A stretch of 64,000 nt of DNA, taken from the NCBI GenBank assembly GCA_027036775.1, contig JALWDS010000034.1:1-64000 (forward strand), in the 5' to 3' direction. Below, one piece after another: positions 34,422 to 42,998 of this stretch (positions are counted from its first letter, which is position 1; each line of letters begins with the position of its first letter). Source of the stretch: Archaeoglobaceae archaeon. Lineage in GTDB: Archaea; Halobacteriota; Archaeoglobi; Archaeoglobales; Archaeoglobaceae. Made by a program: the position numbers and the translations under genes. Below the pieces are notes generated by a model, which was not told where the DNA came from, made no database searches, and worked only from the letters and a program-made list of their open reading frames with translations.

Positions 34422-35303
34422 TTAGAGTTGGTAGTAGAAAAGCTTATCCCCCTTTACGGTTACAGCAAAATCCCCGACGTAAACGGGTAAACCTTCAACT
34501 TCGATCTCCCTAACCTTTTTACCCTCCCTAAAAACCTTTATCTTGTTCTCGAACCCCAAGTAAACGTCTTCATCTCTTATAAATACGTTTTCTGGTTTTT
34601 CTTCAACCTCCCAAAGCATTTCACCTTCCAAGCTTATCAAAGCGGTTCTTTCCGAACTTACCGCTACGAGGTCCTTAGAAACGTCGATCTTCGGATTTGA
34701 ACACTTACGTATTGCTTTTAAACCGTTCTTTAAAGTGTAAACGCCGTCATCACTCGAAAAGACCAAAGGTCTTGTGAAAATTTTAAAGGCGGGTTTGTTA
34801 AACCTCCTCCTTCCAACGTAGAGGTGTTCGGTCGTCCCCACTATTACATCTCCATCGACCTTTAAGTCCCTTATACCACCTTTCACCTCGTAGCTTTTCA
34901 AAACGTCCCCCTTTCGGTTGAGAACCTCTACCTCGCTCTTCAACCACTCCGCTCCCACCGCTACGCATTCGTCTATCGAAACCCTCACAACATCCTTCGG
35001 TCTCTCCCAGCAACCCATTATAGACACGAAGGCCCTTTCAAATATCAGGTTTCCGTCCAAATCAAAGACGTAAACTTTTCCGTCCGCAAAGTCCGTTCCA
35101 ACAGCCAGTAAATCCTTCAAATCGATCGACAAAACGTTAACGTCGTTGAAGGGACCTCTGTAATAAGTTGCGGTCAGTTTTTTACCCCAAATTAATCCGT
35201 TACCATCGAAGAGGTAGAACCATCCGTCTTCACATCCGACAGCAATCAAATCGTTCCAAACCTTAACTTCTCTAACCTTTCCACCGCATTTGAAGGACCA
35301 CAT
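34422..35303 (-). CDS. Beta-propeller (WD40/PQQ-like) repeat protein
   Basis: A 293-residue protein made of repeated four-strand units. Recurrent patterns include DLIAVGCEDGWFYLFDGNG, DLLAVGTDFADGKVYVFDLDGN, ECVAVGAEW and DLVAVSSERTALISLEGE. This is the blade signature of WD40/PQQ-like propellers. No signal peptide is present, so it is probably cytoplasmic and acts as a binding scaffold. The frame extends to 35444 into the YeiH-like gene, but ATG 35303 (MWSFKCGGKVRE) is the natural start. It sits 23 bases after the YeiH-like gene and eight bases before rbcL. Confidence 0.75.
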   Translation of the reverse strand: MWSFKCGGKVREVKVWNDLIAVGCEDGWFYLFDGNGLIWGKKLTATYYRGPFNDVNVLSIDLKDLLAVGTDFADGKVYVFDLDGNLIFERAFVSIMGCWERPKDVVRVSIDECVAVGAEWLKSEVEVLNRKGDVLKSYEVKGGIRDLKVDGDVIVGTTEHLYVGRRRFNKPAFKIFTRPLVFSSDDGVYTLKNGLKAIRKCSNPKIDVSKDLVAVSSERTALISLEGEMLWEVEEKPENVFIRDEDVYLGFENKIKVFREGKKVREIEVEGLPVYVGDFAVTVKGDKLFYYQL

Positions 35304-35326
35304 AAAAATAAAAAATAAAATTTTTG

Positions 35327-36766
35327 TTAGACTCTTGGTGCCCAGAGCGGTAACTTCTGCCAAGCTATCGGTCCGAAGATGTAGTGGCTCAGTATGAATC
35401 CAAGTATTATGACCACTATTGCACCTATGAAGAACGCCGCCCAAGGTCTCGCACCGAACTTCATGAACTCCCTAAATCTTGTAGTCATACCTATGCTGAA
35501 GAACGTGAATATGAACGTCCAAGTTCTCATCGTCTTTATAGGGCCTATCAGGTTCGGCTTCATGACGTGGAGGTATGTGTAGGTGTCAACGCTCACGGTC
35601 ACCGCGGTCATCAAAGCGGATGCTATTAGGAAACCTATGACGAACTTCGGGAATCTCCACCATATCTCCATAGGTGAAGGCCTTGCTCCAGTCTCTTCAA
35701 CCTCCCACCTCGTGGTTGCAACTACTGCCATCACGAAGGCCCAAAGACCTATCCAGATGTCCCTGCCTATAACCTTCATCAACGTATAGGCCCATATCGT
35801 CAGTTCGCTCGTGTCCGCGGTAACTCCTCCAATCGTTATGGTTTTGGCTATGTGGCTCGCATACCACTCGCCATACCATTCAGCAGCTGCGAATCCAGCT
35901 GCATCAGCGAATTCTGAGGTTCCTATCCAAGCTCCCGCTTCACCGGGATGCATCGGTGGGTTCATGGACATCGCGATCGCTGGTAGGAGGAATATCGCTA
36001 TTATAGCCATGACTATAACCGCAGCTATACCGAAAACGTAGTCCTCCTTCTTAGCCCTTACGGCTGCAGCCATCGCTATCGATGCGGAAACACCACAGAC
36101 CGCACATCCCGCACCCAGAACCGATGACGTTCTCTTGTCCAATCCGAACTTTTGACCGACGAAGTAAACCAAGAGGAAGGCGGTTATTGCAACAGTCGCA
36201 GCTTGAGCCAGAACGTAGGGTCCAGCCATGTATATCAACGTGAAGGGCAGGGTTGCACCCAAAAGGACTATACCCGTCTTGATGTAGTATTCGACTCTGA
36301 ATCCGTCGTCCATCCACTTCGGAAACCTGAATAAGTTACTGAGGATCAAACCGAGTATGACCGCAAGTATTGGAGGTTCCAAGTTGTAGTTGTGAACCGT
36401 TTTGTTCGCTGCAACTACGAATATACCGACGGAAACGAGATAGACGAATGTGAAAGATGGCAGAAACGTTTTCGGCTTGAATCCAAGGATGTAACTGCTT
36501 ATAGTGAATATCACCGCCCAAAACAGGTAGTTGACCAGGTAACCGAACCAGTTGGCTTGGAAGTATGCAACCACCTGATCCCAAGATGTCCACTTACCCG
36601 GTGCGGATACCGCCAAGGTCTTCAGGGCTTTGACGTTTCCAGTGTAGTAGCAGTATAGGGCTATTCCTATGACGATGAACGCCATCCATACCGCCCACCA
36701 GTCCTCTGTCTTCCAAAGCGTTTTCCATCCCCTTACTACCTCTACCCTCTCCTCTCCCTCCGACAT
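35327..36766 (-). CDS. YeiH-like putative sulfate/sulfite exporter (UPF0324)
   Basis: A 479-residue membrane protein of the conserved hypothetical 698/YeiH family with about 11-12 helices. The conserved core is LEPPILAVILGLILSNLF, KTGIVLLGATLPF and GAGCAVCGVSASIAMAAAVRAKKED. The C-terminal GMTTRFREFMKFGARPWAAFF is also family-typical. It is longer than bacterial YeiH because of an N-terminal extension and a periplasmic-type insert. The family is annotated as putative sulfate exporter on weak evidence. A LysR regulator lies just upstream, as in the bacterial yeiE-yeiH pair. In a sulfate reducer, sulfite or sulfate handling is an attractive role. Confidence 0.88.
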   Translation of the reverse strand: MSEGEERVEVVRGWKTLWKTEDWWAVWMAFIVIGIALYCYYTGNVKALKTLAVSAPGKWTSWDQVVAYFQANWFGYLVNYLFWAVIFTISSYILGFKPKTFLPSFTFVYLVSVGIFVVAANKTVHNYNLEPPILAVILGLILSNLFRFPKWMDDGFRVEYYIKTGIVLLGATLPFTLIYMAGPYVLAQAATVAITAFLLVYFVGQKFGLDKRTSSVLGAGCAVCGVSASIAMAAAVRAKKEDYVFGIAAVIVMAIIAIFLLPAIAMSMNPPMHPGEAGAWIGTSEFADAAGFAAAEWYGEWYASHIAKTITIGGVTADTSELTIWAYTLMKVIGRDIWIGLWAFVMAVVATTRWEVEETGARPSPMEIWWRFPKFVIGFLIASALMTAVTVSVDTYTYLHVMKPNLIGPIKTMRTWTFIFTFFSIGMTTRFREFMKFGARPWAAFFIGAIVVIILGFILSHYIFGPIAWQKLPLWAPRV

Positions 36767-36855
36767 GGCAATAGAAGTTTAGCGATAAACCTATTTATAA
36801 CTTTCGAAATAATTTAAAAGATTTCAAAAAATTCGAAAAACTTGCGATGTCGAAA

Positions 36856-37767
36856 TCAGACGCACTCGTTAAAGCTTTCGAAGAGAACCTTAAGGTTATC
36901 TATGATAAACTTCGCAATTTCTTTGTATCTGTATATGTCCAGGACGAACTCTGTCGTTACGAAGAATACGTCCCTCTCGTCTTTCAGGCCCTCAATCCTC
37001 TTCGCTATCACGAACCCCATTTCGCAGGCTTTGTAGGATGCACTGAGTGAAGTTATTGCAATTCCCCTGTTCTTGCTGACCAAATTCAGAAGTGTGAAGT
37101 AGTCATCGACGGTGTAAGCGACGTTGAAGTCTTCAAGGGAGTATCCGCTCAATTCCAAAGCCTTTTTAATGCTCGTGGTGATTCCGTAGTTTTCCGTTAA
37201 AGTCACGAGGGGATAACTCTTCAAATCCTCTACGCTTACAACGTCCCTTTTGGAAAGGGGATTTTGGGGTGAAACTATTAAAACGAGTTTGTCCTTCCCG
37301 ACAACTTCGCATACCAACCTTTCGTTCTCCTTAACGTCTCCAACTATTGCGTATGTGTATTCTCCTCTCAAAAGCCCATCTACGCAATCGTGTGCACCCC
37401 TCAAAACTATGTTGACCTTGATATCGGGATACTCCGTTTTTAGAAGGGTTTGGAGGTTGAACACGACGTTAACTCCAACCATTCCAGATGCTATCGTGAT
37501 TTCGTTACTCTTGATCTCCATGATCCTCCTCTTAGCTTCAGATATGCTTTCTACTATCTTCTTCATGTTTTCGTAGGCAATCTTACCCTCTTCGGTTAAC
37601 ACAACTCCGTTGGTTCCCCTCTTTAAGAGTTTTGCACCGTAGAACTTTTCAACCTGACCGATCTGAAAGCTCAAGGTGCTTACGGAAACGCCCAATTCTC
37701 TCGAAGCCCTCTTTATGCTACCGGTCTCAACAACCTTCAAGAAGTTCTTTATGAACTCTATTCTCAT
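36856..37767 (-). CDS. LysR family transcriptional regulator
   Basis: A 303-residue LysR-type regulator. The N-terminal winged helix reads IEFIKNFLKVVETGSIKRASRELGVSVSTLSFQIGQVE. A periplasmic-binding-protein-like sensor domain follows (IVLRGAHDCVDGLLRGEYTYAIVGD; VSVEDLKSYPLVTL). It lies 89 bases upstream of the YeiH-like gene on the same strand, which it probably controls; bacterial YeiE is a sulfite-responsive homologue. LysR proteins also regulate RuBisCO in bacteria, and rbcL is the last gene of this run. Which ligand it senses is unknown. Confidence 0.92.
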   Translation of the reverse strand: MRIEFIKNFLKVVETGSIKRASRELGVSVSTLSFQIGQVEKFYGAKLLKRGTNGVVLTEEGKIAYENMKKIVESISEAKRRIMEIKSNEITIASGMVGVNVVFNLQTLLKTEYPDIKVNIVLRGAHDCVDGLLRGEYTYAIVGDVKENERLVCEVVGKDKLVLIVSPQNPLSKRDVVSVEDLKSYPLVTLTENYGITTSIKKALELSGYSLEDFNVAYTVDDYFTLLNLVSKNRGIAITSLSASYKACEMGFVIAKRIEGLKDERDVFFVTTEFVLDIYRYKEIAKFIIDNLKVLFESFNECV

Positions 37768-37844
37768 TGGACGAACTTGAAAAATAGTGTTTTAAATTTT
37801 TTGAAAGTCCTTTCGAAACAACCCTCCAAAAACTTGGAAAAAAT

Positions 37845-37926
37845 AGCAAATTTTAAATATATACCCTCAGTCCAGCGTTGTGAAACCTCCTTGATAGTGC
37901 AGACGCTTAAAAACTTTAGAGGGTGA
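37845..37926 (+). promoter_or_regulatory. ATP synthase operon promoter and leader
   Basis: A TATA box with A-rich upstream sequence (AATTTTAAATATATACC, about 37850-37866) precedes the operon. Transcription would start near 37888, leaving a leader of about 44 bases. The leader ends with ribosome site GGGTGA (37921-37926), five bases before ATG 37932. The promoter faces away from the divergent LysR gene. Confidence 0.6.
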
Positions 37927-37931
37927 TGAGC

Positions 37932-38267
37932 ATGGAAAGCACAGAAATTCTCGAAAAGATTAGAGAGGCGGAGCAGAAGGTTGAAGAGGACATCGCCAAA
38001 GCCAGGGAGGAGGCTCAAGATATCATCAGAAAGGCCAAAGAGGAGGCTGAAAGGATAGTGGAGGATGCAAAGAAGGAGGCTGAAAGAATTAAATCCGAAA
38101 TTTTAGAAAAGGCTAAGGCGGAGATAGAGAAGGAAAAGCAAGAAGTTAGAAACTCTTTGAGCAAGGAGATATCGGAAATAGAGTCTAAGGGAAAGGCCAA
38201 CTTGCAGAACGCCGTCGAATTCTTATATAAAGAATTTATCGGGATGATCGAGTATGCTCAAGCCTGA
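37932..38267 (+). CDS. ahaH: A-type ATP synthase subunit H
   Basis: A 111-residue, almost entirely charged coiled coil (KIREAEQKVEEDIAKAREEA and later heptads). It forms the peripheral stalk of the archaeal A1A0 ATP synthase together with subunit E. It is the first gene of the operon. The frame opens at GTG 37923, but the GGGTGATG sequence there is the ribosome site, so ATG 37932 (MESTEILEKI) is chosen. It overlaps the subunit I gene by 14 bases. Confidence 0.9.
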   Translation: MESTEILEKIREAEQKVEEDIAKAREEAQDIIRKAKEEAERIVEDAKKEAERIKSEILEKAKAEIEKEKQEVRNSLSKEISEIESKGKANLQNAVEFLYKEFIGMIEYAQA

Positions 38268-40347
38268 AAGAATGGTTAAGGTTTCCGTAGTGGGTCCCAA
38301 AGACTACTTCGAAAAGGTATCCGAGATACTCTACGACCTCAACCTGATTCACATCGAAGACCCAGAGGAGACCGAATACTTCAAACTTGGAGAGCCGTTC
38401 GAGAAGGCGGGAGTAGTTTCAAGGAGTTTGGTTCAGTTGAGAAGCATTCTCTCCTACCTAAAGCTCGATCCAGAGAAGTATTTCCCCAAAAGGAGGTATA
38501 GGGTAGAAGAGGTAGTTGCTGAGCTCGATGCAAAGCTTGAGGAGTATAGAAACGAGGTTGGTGCAAAGATAGACAAGATAAAGAGCCTGCAGGAGAAGTT
38601 GAAGGCACTCGAAGACGAGCTAAGGGTTTTAGAGCCTTTGAAAACTTTGGGTATTCCTCCAAGGCTTTTGAAGGGATACAAAACCATAAAACCGTTCGTC
38701 GGATTCGTGAGAGCAGACCCGAGACCGAAAATTGAGGAAATCACATCGGAATACGAGGTCTTCATAAAGGACTACGGTAAGGAATACGTCATAGCGGTTT
38801 TCGTAAAGGTGGAACACGCTGAGGAAGTTTTCAGAGTCCTTCAAGAGTTCGGTTTCAGAGAGGTGACCGTTCCGGACATAGAGGACTACGACGCAAGGAT
38901 ATCTGAAATTCAGTCGGAGATTGAATCGATAAGGGAGGAGATAAAGAGACTCGAATCTGAAATCGAGGAGGTAAAGGAGAGGGAAGCGGACCTAATGCTG
39001 GCGATAGAGGAGTATCTAAGCATGGAGCTCGAAAAGTCCGAGCTACCGTTGAGATCACTCGTATCCAAATACGTCTTCGTCGTCGTAGGTTACGTTCCTC
39101 AAAAGGACGTTGAAACCTTGAAGAGCAGGGTCGAAGCCGAAACGGACGGAAAGGTAAGCGTCGAGATCCTGGAAGATAGAGAAAAGTTCGAACCTCCTAC
39201 GAAGTTGAACAACCCGCCATACATCAAAGACTTCGAAGTTCTATCGACGACGTTCGCAATACCTAAGTATCACGAAATAGATCCAACGTGGATCATGTCC
39301 ATATTCTTCCCGCTTTTCTTCGGTATGATGCTGGGTGACATAGGCTACGGAGCGATAATCACGGCAATCTCTCTATACCTGAAGAGGATATTCAAAACGG
39401 AGGGTTGGCAGAAGCTACTGAACATCGGTATATACTCTGGAATAGCGTCGATAATCTTTGGATTCTTATACGGTGAATGCTTCGGGCCCTTCGTTGTCGG
39501 AGAGGGATTGTCTCCATCCCAAGTCCACTGGTTCGGCAGTTTGATGGCCGGAATATACGCATTCAACCACGGTCATCCAATATTCGACAGAGTCGAAGCT
39601 TTCGGCGTCAAGGCTCTTCTCTTCATAACGCTCGTTATAGGTATGTTCAAGCTCCTCTGGGGATTCGCGTTGGGCTTTAGGAATGTCGCGGTGGAGCACG
39701 GTTACAAAGAAGCCCTGCTCGAGAAGGGTTGCTGGTTCATAGGTGTTCTTGGTCTCTGTTTCATCATATTCGGGTTTACTTACAACCTCGGTCTTTTCAC
39801 GTCACCACCACCCGAAGGGTTTGGCAAGATATTGCCAGACAACCTGTTCGTCTTCGGTAGCTACACCGTAAGCGATGCGAGAAACGTTCCACTACCCATA
39901 CCGGGATTGGTCAAGGGATGGCAGATGGGCGTGAACGTCTTCTACTTCTTGGCCTTGCCACTGATACTGATATGGTTCGTGATATTCGCCAAGGCGGAAG
40001 TTCCAAAGATGGGTGCAATGGGTATCATAATGGGCGTAGAACTGCTCACGTGGTTTGGTCAGATACTTAGCTTTGCTCGATTGTTGGCTATCGGTTTGGC
40101 ATCGGTTTACTTCGCCTACGTGTTCAATTATCTAACGATAAAGATGGCGTTCCCACCGGGAATGGCCATACTGCCAGTTGCAATAATAATACTGTTGCTT
40201 GGACATCTAATAAACCTCATACTTGGAATCCTCGACCCAGGTTTGCAGTCACTTCGATTGCACTACGTTGAGTTCTTTACGAAGTTCTTTGAGGGTGGTG
40301 GTGTGTTGTATAGGCCGTTTGGTAGAATAAAGAAGTTTTTGGAGTAA
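38254..40347 (+). CDS. atpI: A-type ATP synthase subunit I (a)
   Basis: A 697-residue stator subunit. The N-terminal half is a long cytoplasmic coiled-coil domain (about residues 1-350, with IESIREEIKRLESEIEEVKERE). The C-terminal half has about eight transmembrane helices forming the ion half-channels. The conserved arginine region is GQILSFARLLAIGLASVYFAYVFN. Length is normal. It starts at ATG 38254 inside the end of ahaH. Its stop is immediately followed by the first atpK repeat. Confidence 0.95.
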   Translation: MLKPERMVKVSVVGPKDYFEKVSEILYDLNLIHIEDPEETEYFKLGEPFEKAGVVSRSLVQLRSILSYLKLDPEKYFPKRRYRVEEVVAELDAKLEEYRNEVGAKIDKIKSLQEKLKALEDELRVLEPLKTLGIPPRLLKGYKTIKPFVGFVRADPRPKIEEITSEYEVFIKDYGKEYVIAVFVKVEHAEEVFRVLQEFGFREVTVPDIEDYDARISEIQSEIESIREEIKRLESEIEEVKEREADLMLAIEEYLSMELEKSELPLRSLVSKYVFVVVGYVPQKDVETLKSRVEAETDGKVSVEILEDREKFEPPTKLNNPPYIKDFEVLSTTFAIPKYHEIDPTWIMSIFFPLFFGMMLGDIGYGAIITAISLYLKRIFKTEGWQKLLNIGIYSGIASIIFGFLYGECFGPFVVGEGLSPSQVHWFGSLMAGIYAFNHGHPIFDRVEAFGVKALLFITLVIGMFKLLWGFALGFRNVAVEHGYKEALLEKGCWFIGVLGLCFIIFGFTYNLGLFTSPPPEGFGKILPDNLFVFGSYTVSDARNVPLPIPGLVKGWQMGVNVFYFLALPLILIWFVIFAKAEVPKMGAMGIIMGVELLTWFGQILSFARLLAIGLASVYFAYVFNYLTIKMAFPPGMAILPVAIIILLLGHLINLILGILDPGLQSLRLHYVEFFTKFFEGGGVLYRPFGRIKKFLE

Positions 40348-40607
40348 GGAGGTGATGGTGTATGGTGTCTTTGATAGGGGATACGGCGTTTATAAAGGGT
40401 TGTGCTGCGATAGGGGCTGGATTGGCTGTGGGATTGGCTGGGATTGGAGCTGGAGCTGGTGAAAGTGGAATCGGTGCTGCTGCTGTAGGAGCGATAGCAG
40501 AGGACAGAGGCTTCCTCGGTCTGGGTCTGCTGTTTACAGTTATCCCAGAAACAATCGTAATCTTCGGTCTCGTCATCAGCTTCATACTGATGTTCGCTTA
40601 CGGCTAA
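40348..40607 (+). repeat. 260-base direct repeat, copy 1 (contains atpK-1 and its ribosome site)
   Basis: Identical by direct reading to 40824-41083. The repeat begins at GGAGGTGATGGTGT (the ribosome site) and ends exactly at the TAA stop of atpK. The flanking bases differ on both sides, so the unit is gene plus ribosome site only. Perfect identity indicates recent duplication or ongoing gene conversion. Confidence 0.97.
40362..40607 (+). CDS. atpK: A-type ATP synthase subunit K (c, proteolipid), copy 1
   Basis: An 81-residue two-helix hairpin that forms the rotating c-ring in the membrane. Helix one is glycine-rich (GAGLAVGLAGIGAGAGESGIG). Helix two carries the ion-binding glutamate E63 in FTVIPETIVIFG. 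Ribosome site GGAGGTGATGG precedes ATG 40362. The protein and DNA are identical to copy 2. A short T-run (AAATTTTTTT, about 40624-40633) follows the stop by 16 bases. Confidence 0.96.
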   Translation: MVSLIGDTAFIKGCAAIGAGLAVGLAGIGAGAGESGIGAAAVGAIAEDRGFLGLGLLFTVIPETIVIFGLVISFILMFAYG

Positions 40608-40633
40608 CGAACAACAGACTTCTAAATTTTTTT

Positions 40634-40831
40634 ATGATAGGGGAGAGATTCGTAAAAAGGGTTGCGGAAAAGCTTGGAAGCGAAAAGAACGTTGAGAGGT
40701 TTGTTAGATACTACTGGATGATCTCGACCTTTAGAATGATGGTTGGGTTTACCATAATGGCTTTAATACTGCTGTTCGGATACGAGTTTAAGGATTTGGT
40801 TAGATGGGTTGATCTGTTTGTAGGGAGGTGA
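40634..40831 (+). CDS. Small membrane protein between the two atpK copies
   Basis: A 65-residue protein with a basic amphipathic N-terminal half (ERFVKRVAEKLGSEKNVERF). One strongly hydrophobic helix follows (about residues 34-50, FRMMVGFTIMALILLFGYEF), then a short tail. Its TGA stop (40829-40831) lies inside the ribosome site of atpK copy 2, so translation is tightly coupled. No usual ribosome site precedes ATG 40634; a T-run is there instead. It matches no ATP synthase subunit I know. A role as an accessory or assembly protein for the c-ring is inference. Confidence 0.65.
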   Translation: MIGERFVKRVAEKLGSEKNVERFVRYYWMISTFRMMVGFTIMALILLFGYEFKDLVRWVDLFVGR

Positions 40832-41083
40832 TGGTGTATGGTGTCTTTGATAGGGGATACGGCGTTTATAAAGGGTTGTGCTGCGATAGGGGCTGGATTG
40901 GCTGTGGGATTGGCTGGGATTGGAGCTGGAGCTGGTGAAAGTGGAATCGGTGCTGCTGCTGTAGGAGCGATAGCAGAGGACAGAGGCTTCCTCGGTCTGG
41001 GTCTGCTGTTTACAGTTATCCCAGAAACAATCGTAATCTTCGGTCTCGTCATCAGCTTCATACTGATGTTCGCTTACGGCTAA
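40824..41083 (+). repeat. 260-base direct repeat, copy 2 (contains atpK-2 and its ribosome site)
   Basis: Identical to 40348-40607. The first eight bases overlap the end and stop codon of the small membrane protein gene. Confidence 0.97.
40838..41083 (+). CDS. atpK: A-type ATP synthase subunit K (c, proteolipid), copy 2
   Basis: Same 81-residue proteolipid as copy 1, identical in every base, with E63 in IPET. It starts at ATG 40838 with the same ribosome site. A T-run (AATTTTTTA, about 41087-41095) again follows the stop. Two identical genes double the dose of the subunit needed in about ten copies per complex. Confidence 0.96.
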   Translation: MVSLIGDTAFIKGCAAIGAGLAVGLAGIGAGAGESGIGAAAVGAIAEDRGFLGLGLLFTVIPETIVIFGLVISFILMFAYG

Positions 41084-41106
41084 AACAATTTTTTAGGGTG
41101 AAAGAT

Positions 41107-41670
41107 ATGTCACTCGAAAACGTCATAGACGAGATATACAAGAAGGGACAACAAGAAATTCAAAAAATTAAAGAGGAGGCAGAAAAAGAGGCTGAAAAGA
41201 TAATAGCTCAGGCTAAAGAGGAGGCTGACGAGATAATAAAAAAGGCCAAGGAAGACGCGGAAAAGGAGGCGGAAATACTGAGAAGGCAGGAGATATCGAG
41301 CGTCAAGCTTGAAATGAAGAGAAAGATGCTCGACGTTCAGAAGAGAATATTGGATGAGGTATTCGAATTGTTAAAGCAGAGAATTAAGGAGATGGACGTT
41401 GAAACGAGAAGAAAGTTGACCGAAGCCCTGCTCAGAAACGCATCCCCGGGAATGGTCGTATATTCGAGGAGGGAGGACGAAGACCTTGTGAAATCCATAA
41501 TTCAGGAGTTGAAGTTGGACGTCAAGTATGGTGGTTACGTTGATTGTCTCGGAGGTGTCGTCTTAGAGAGTGAAGATGGTGAGGTTAGATTGAACTTGAC
41601 GTTTGACGAACTCCTCAACAAACTCTACGATCAGAAGGTTGGAGAAGTCGCAAAGATACTGTTCGGGTGA
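41107..41670 (+). CDS. atpE: A-type ATP synthase subunit E
   Basis: A 187-residue peripheral-stalk subunit. The N-terminal half is a charged coiled coil (QQEIQKIKEEAEKEAEKIIAQAKEEADEI), which pairs with subunit H. The C-terminal half is globular, with DVKYGGYVDCLGGVVLESEDGEVRLNLTFDE. The frame opens at GTG 41098, but GGGTG there is the ribosome site and ATG 41107 (MSLENVIDEIYKKG) is the start. Confidence 0.93.
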   Translation: MSLENVIDEIYKKGQQEIQKIKEEAEKEAEKIIAQAKEEADEIIKKAKEDAEKEAEILRRQEISSVKLEMKRKMLDVQKRILDEVFELLKQRIKEMDVETRRKLTEALLRNASPGMVVYSRREDEDLVKSIIQELKLDVKYGGYVDCLGGVVLESEDGEVRLNLTFDELLNKLYDQKVGEVAKILFG

Positions 41671-41676
41671 TGACCT

Positions 41677-42699
41677 ATGATCTCTCTGACGGGTAAGCAT
41701 GCAACTTGGGCGTATATAGTTGCAAGGGTAAAGGTGATGAAGAGAAATCTAATTCCCAGCGACGAGTATAGAAAACTGTTGAACATGAGCTTCGACGAAA
41801 TAATAAGATACCTTGAGGAAACCGCCTACAAAAAGGAGATAGATGAATTGGCTTACAAGTATTCAGGTCCAAGACTGCTCGACTACGCTCTAACTTTGAA
41901 CTTGGGAAGGACCTACAAGAAGATACAAGATGTTTCGTTCGGATTGGCAAAGGAGATAATAACCGAATTTCTTAAGAGATGGGACATCTGGAATCTGCTA
42001 ACGATAATTAAGGGTAAGATGGTCGGAGTTAGCCTTGAGGAAATAGAGGAGTCCCTCGTTCCAGTCGGTAGCTACACGATGGACTTCTGGAAGTCGCTCA
42101 TACCAAAGGAGATAGACGAGATTATCAAGACCTTCGAGGGAACCCCATATTACGAGCCCCTTTCAAAGATCGGGCAAGTTCCTTTGAGCGAAATTGACGA
42201 CGAGCTATACAAAATTTACTACTCAAGAATTATCGCAATGAGACCAAGCGAACTAGCTCTAAAGCTCTTCGTCGATTTTATAAAGATGGAGATTGACATC
42301 AAAAACATAAAGACGATACTGAGGTTGAAGAGGGAAGATGTCTCAGTCGATGAAATAATGAAGAGGGTAATACCGGGTGGATTCGAACTAACAACCGAGG
42401 AGTGCGGAAAGCTTGCGGCGATGCCGTGGGACGAATTAACAAAATCCCTCGAAGGATACTGGTTCGGTAAGGGAATCGAAATAGCTGACAAGGACCTTTC
42501 AAGGATAGAAATCCAGTTCGATAAGGTTTGGATGAAAACGGTTGCAAAAAGGGCGAGCAACTATCCGATATCTATATTACCCGTGTTACAATATATGATA
42601 CTAAAGAAGATCGAGGTCGATAACCTCAGAATATTGGGTTGGGGTAAGTGGAATAACATCCCCAAAGAGGAAATCGAGACTCAGCTGGTGATATTATGA
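41677..42699 (+). CDS. atpC: A-type ATP synthase subunit C
   Basis: A 340-residue, all-helical subunit that joins the central stalk to the c-ring. Family features include YIVARVKVMKRNLIPSDEYRKLLNM near the start and VDFIKMEIDIKNIKTILRLKRE in the middle. Ribosome site GGGTGATG precedes ATG 41677. It overlaps atpF by four bases (ATGA). Confidence 0.93.
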   Translation: MISLTGKHATWAYIVARVKVMKRNLIPSDEYRKLLNMSFDEIIRYLEETAYKKEIDELAYKYSGPRLLDYALTLNLGRTYKKIQDVSFGLAKEIITEFLKRWDIWNLLTIIKGKMVGVSLEEIEESLVPVGSYTMDFWKSLIPKEIDEIIKTFEGTPYYEPLSKIGQVPLSEIDDELYKIYYSRIIAMRPSELALKLFVDFIKMEIDIKNIKTILRLKREDVSVDEIMKRVIPGGFELTTEECGKLAAMPWDELTKSLEGYWFGKGIEIADKDLSRIEIQFDKVWMKTVAKRASNYPISILPVLQYMILKKIEVDNLRILGWGKWNNIPKEEIETQLVIL

Positions 42700-42998
42700 A
42701 GGTGGCGGTGATAGGCGACCCAGACTTCACCTTGGGATTTAGACTCGTTGGAATTAGAGATGTTTACGAGGTTGGCAACGATGAGGAACTTGTTGAAGCT
42801 GTTAGAAACGTTTTGGATAGAAAGGATGTAGGTGTCGTTGTCATAAAGTATGAAGACCTCAGAAAACTTCCTCCCGTTTTGAGAAGGGAGATCGATGAGA
42901 GGGTTGAACCTACGTTTGTTGCGGTCGGTGGTGTTGGAGCGGTTGAGGAGTTGAGAGATAAAATAAGAAGGGCGTTGGGTGTTGACCTATGGAAGTGA
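42696..42998 (+). CDS. atpF: A-type ATP synthase subunit F
   Basis: A 100-residue central-stalk subunit with the family pattern [26 protein letters not shown] and a central [12 protein letters not shown]. It regulates catalysis in the A1 head. It overlaps atpC by four and atpA by ten bases. Confidence 0.93.
   Translation: MKVAVIGDPDFTLGFRLVGIRDVYEVGNDEELVEAVRNVLDRKDVGVVVIKYEDLRKLPPVLRREIDERVEPTFVAVGGVGAVEELRDKIRRALGVDLWK

Noticed and set aside
37870-37915. Possible hairpin AGCGT...ACGCT in the ATP synthase leader as a regulatory element
   Set aside because: Only a five-base stem with a loop of more than 20 bases; not convincing without conservation.
40277-41061. Two near-identical antisense open frames over the atpK copies
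   Set aside because: They are mirror images of the repeated atpK gene caused by the 260-base duplication.
41667-41689. GTGATGA, 12 bases, then CTGA: a C/D box-like arrangement at the atpE-atpC junction
   Set aside because: No C' box or second D box follows. The GTGATGA is the ribosome site of atpC and CTGA is inside its coding sequence.
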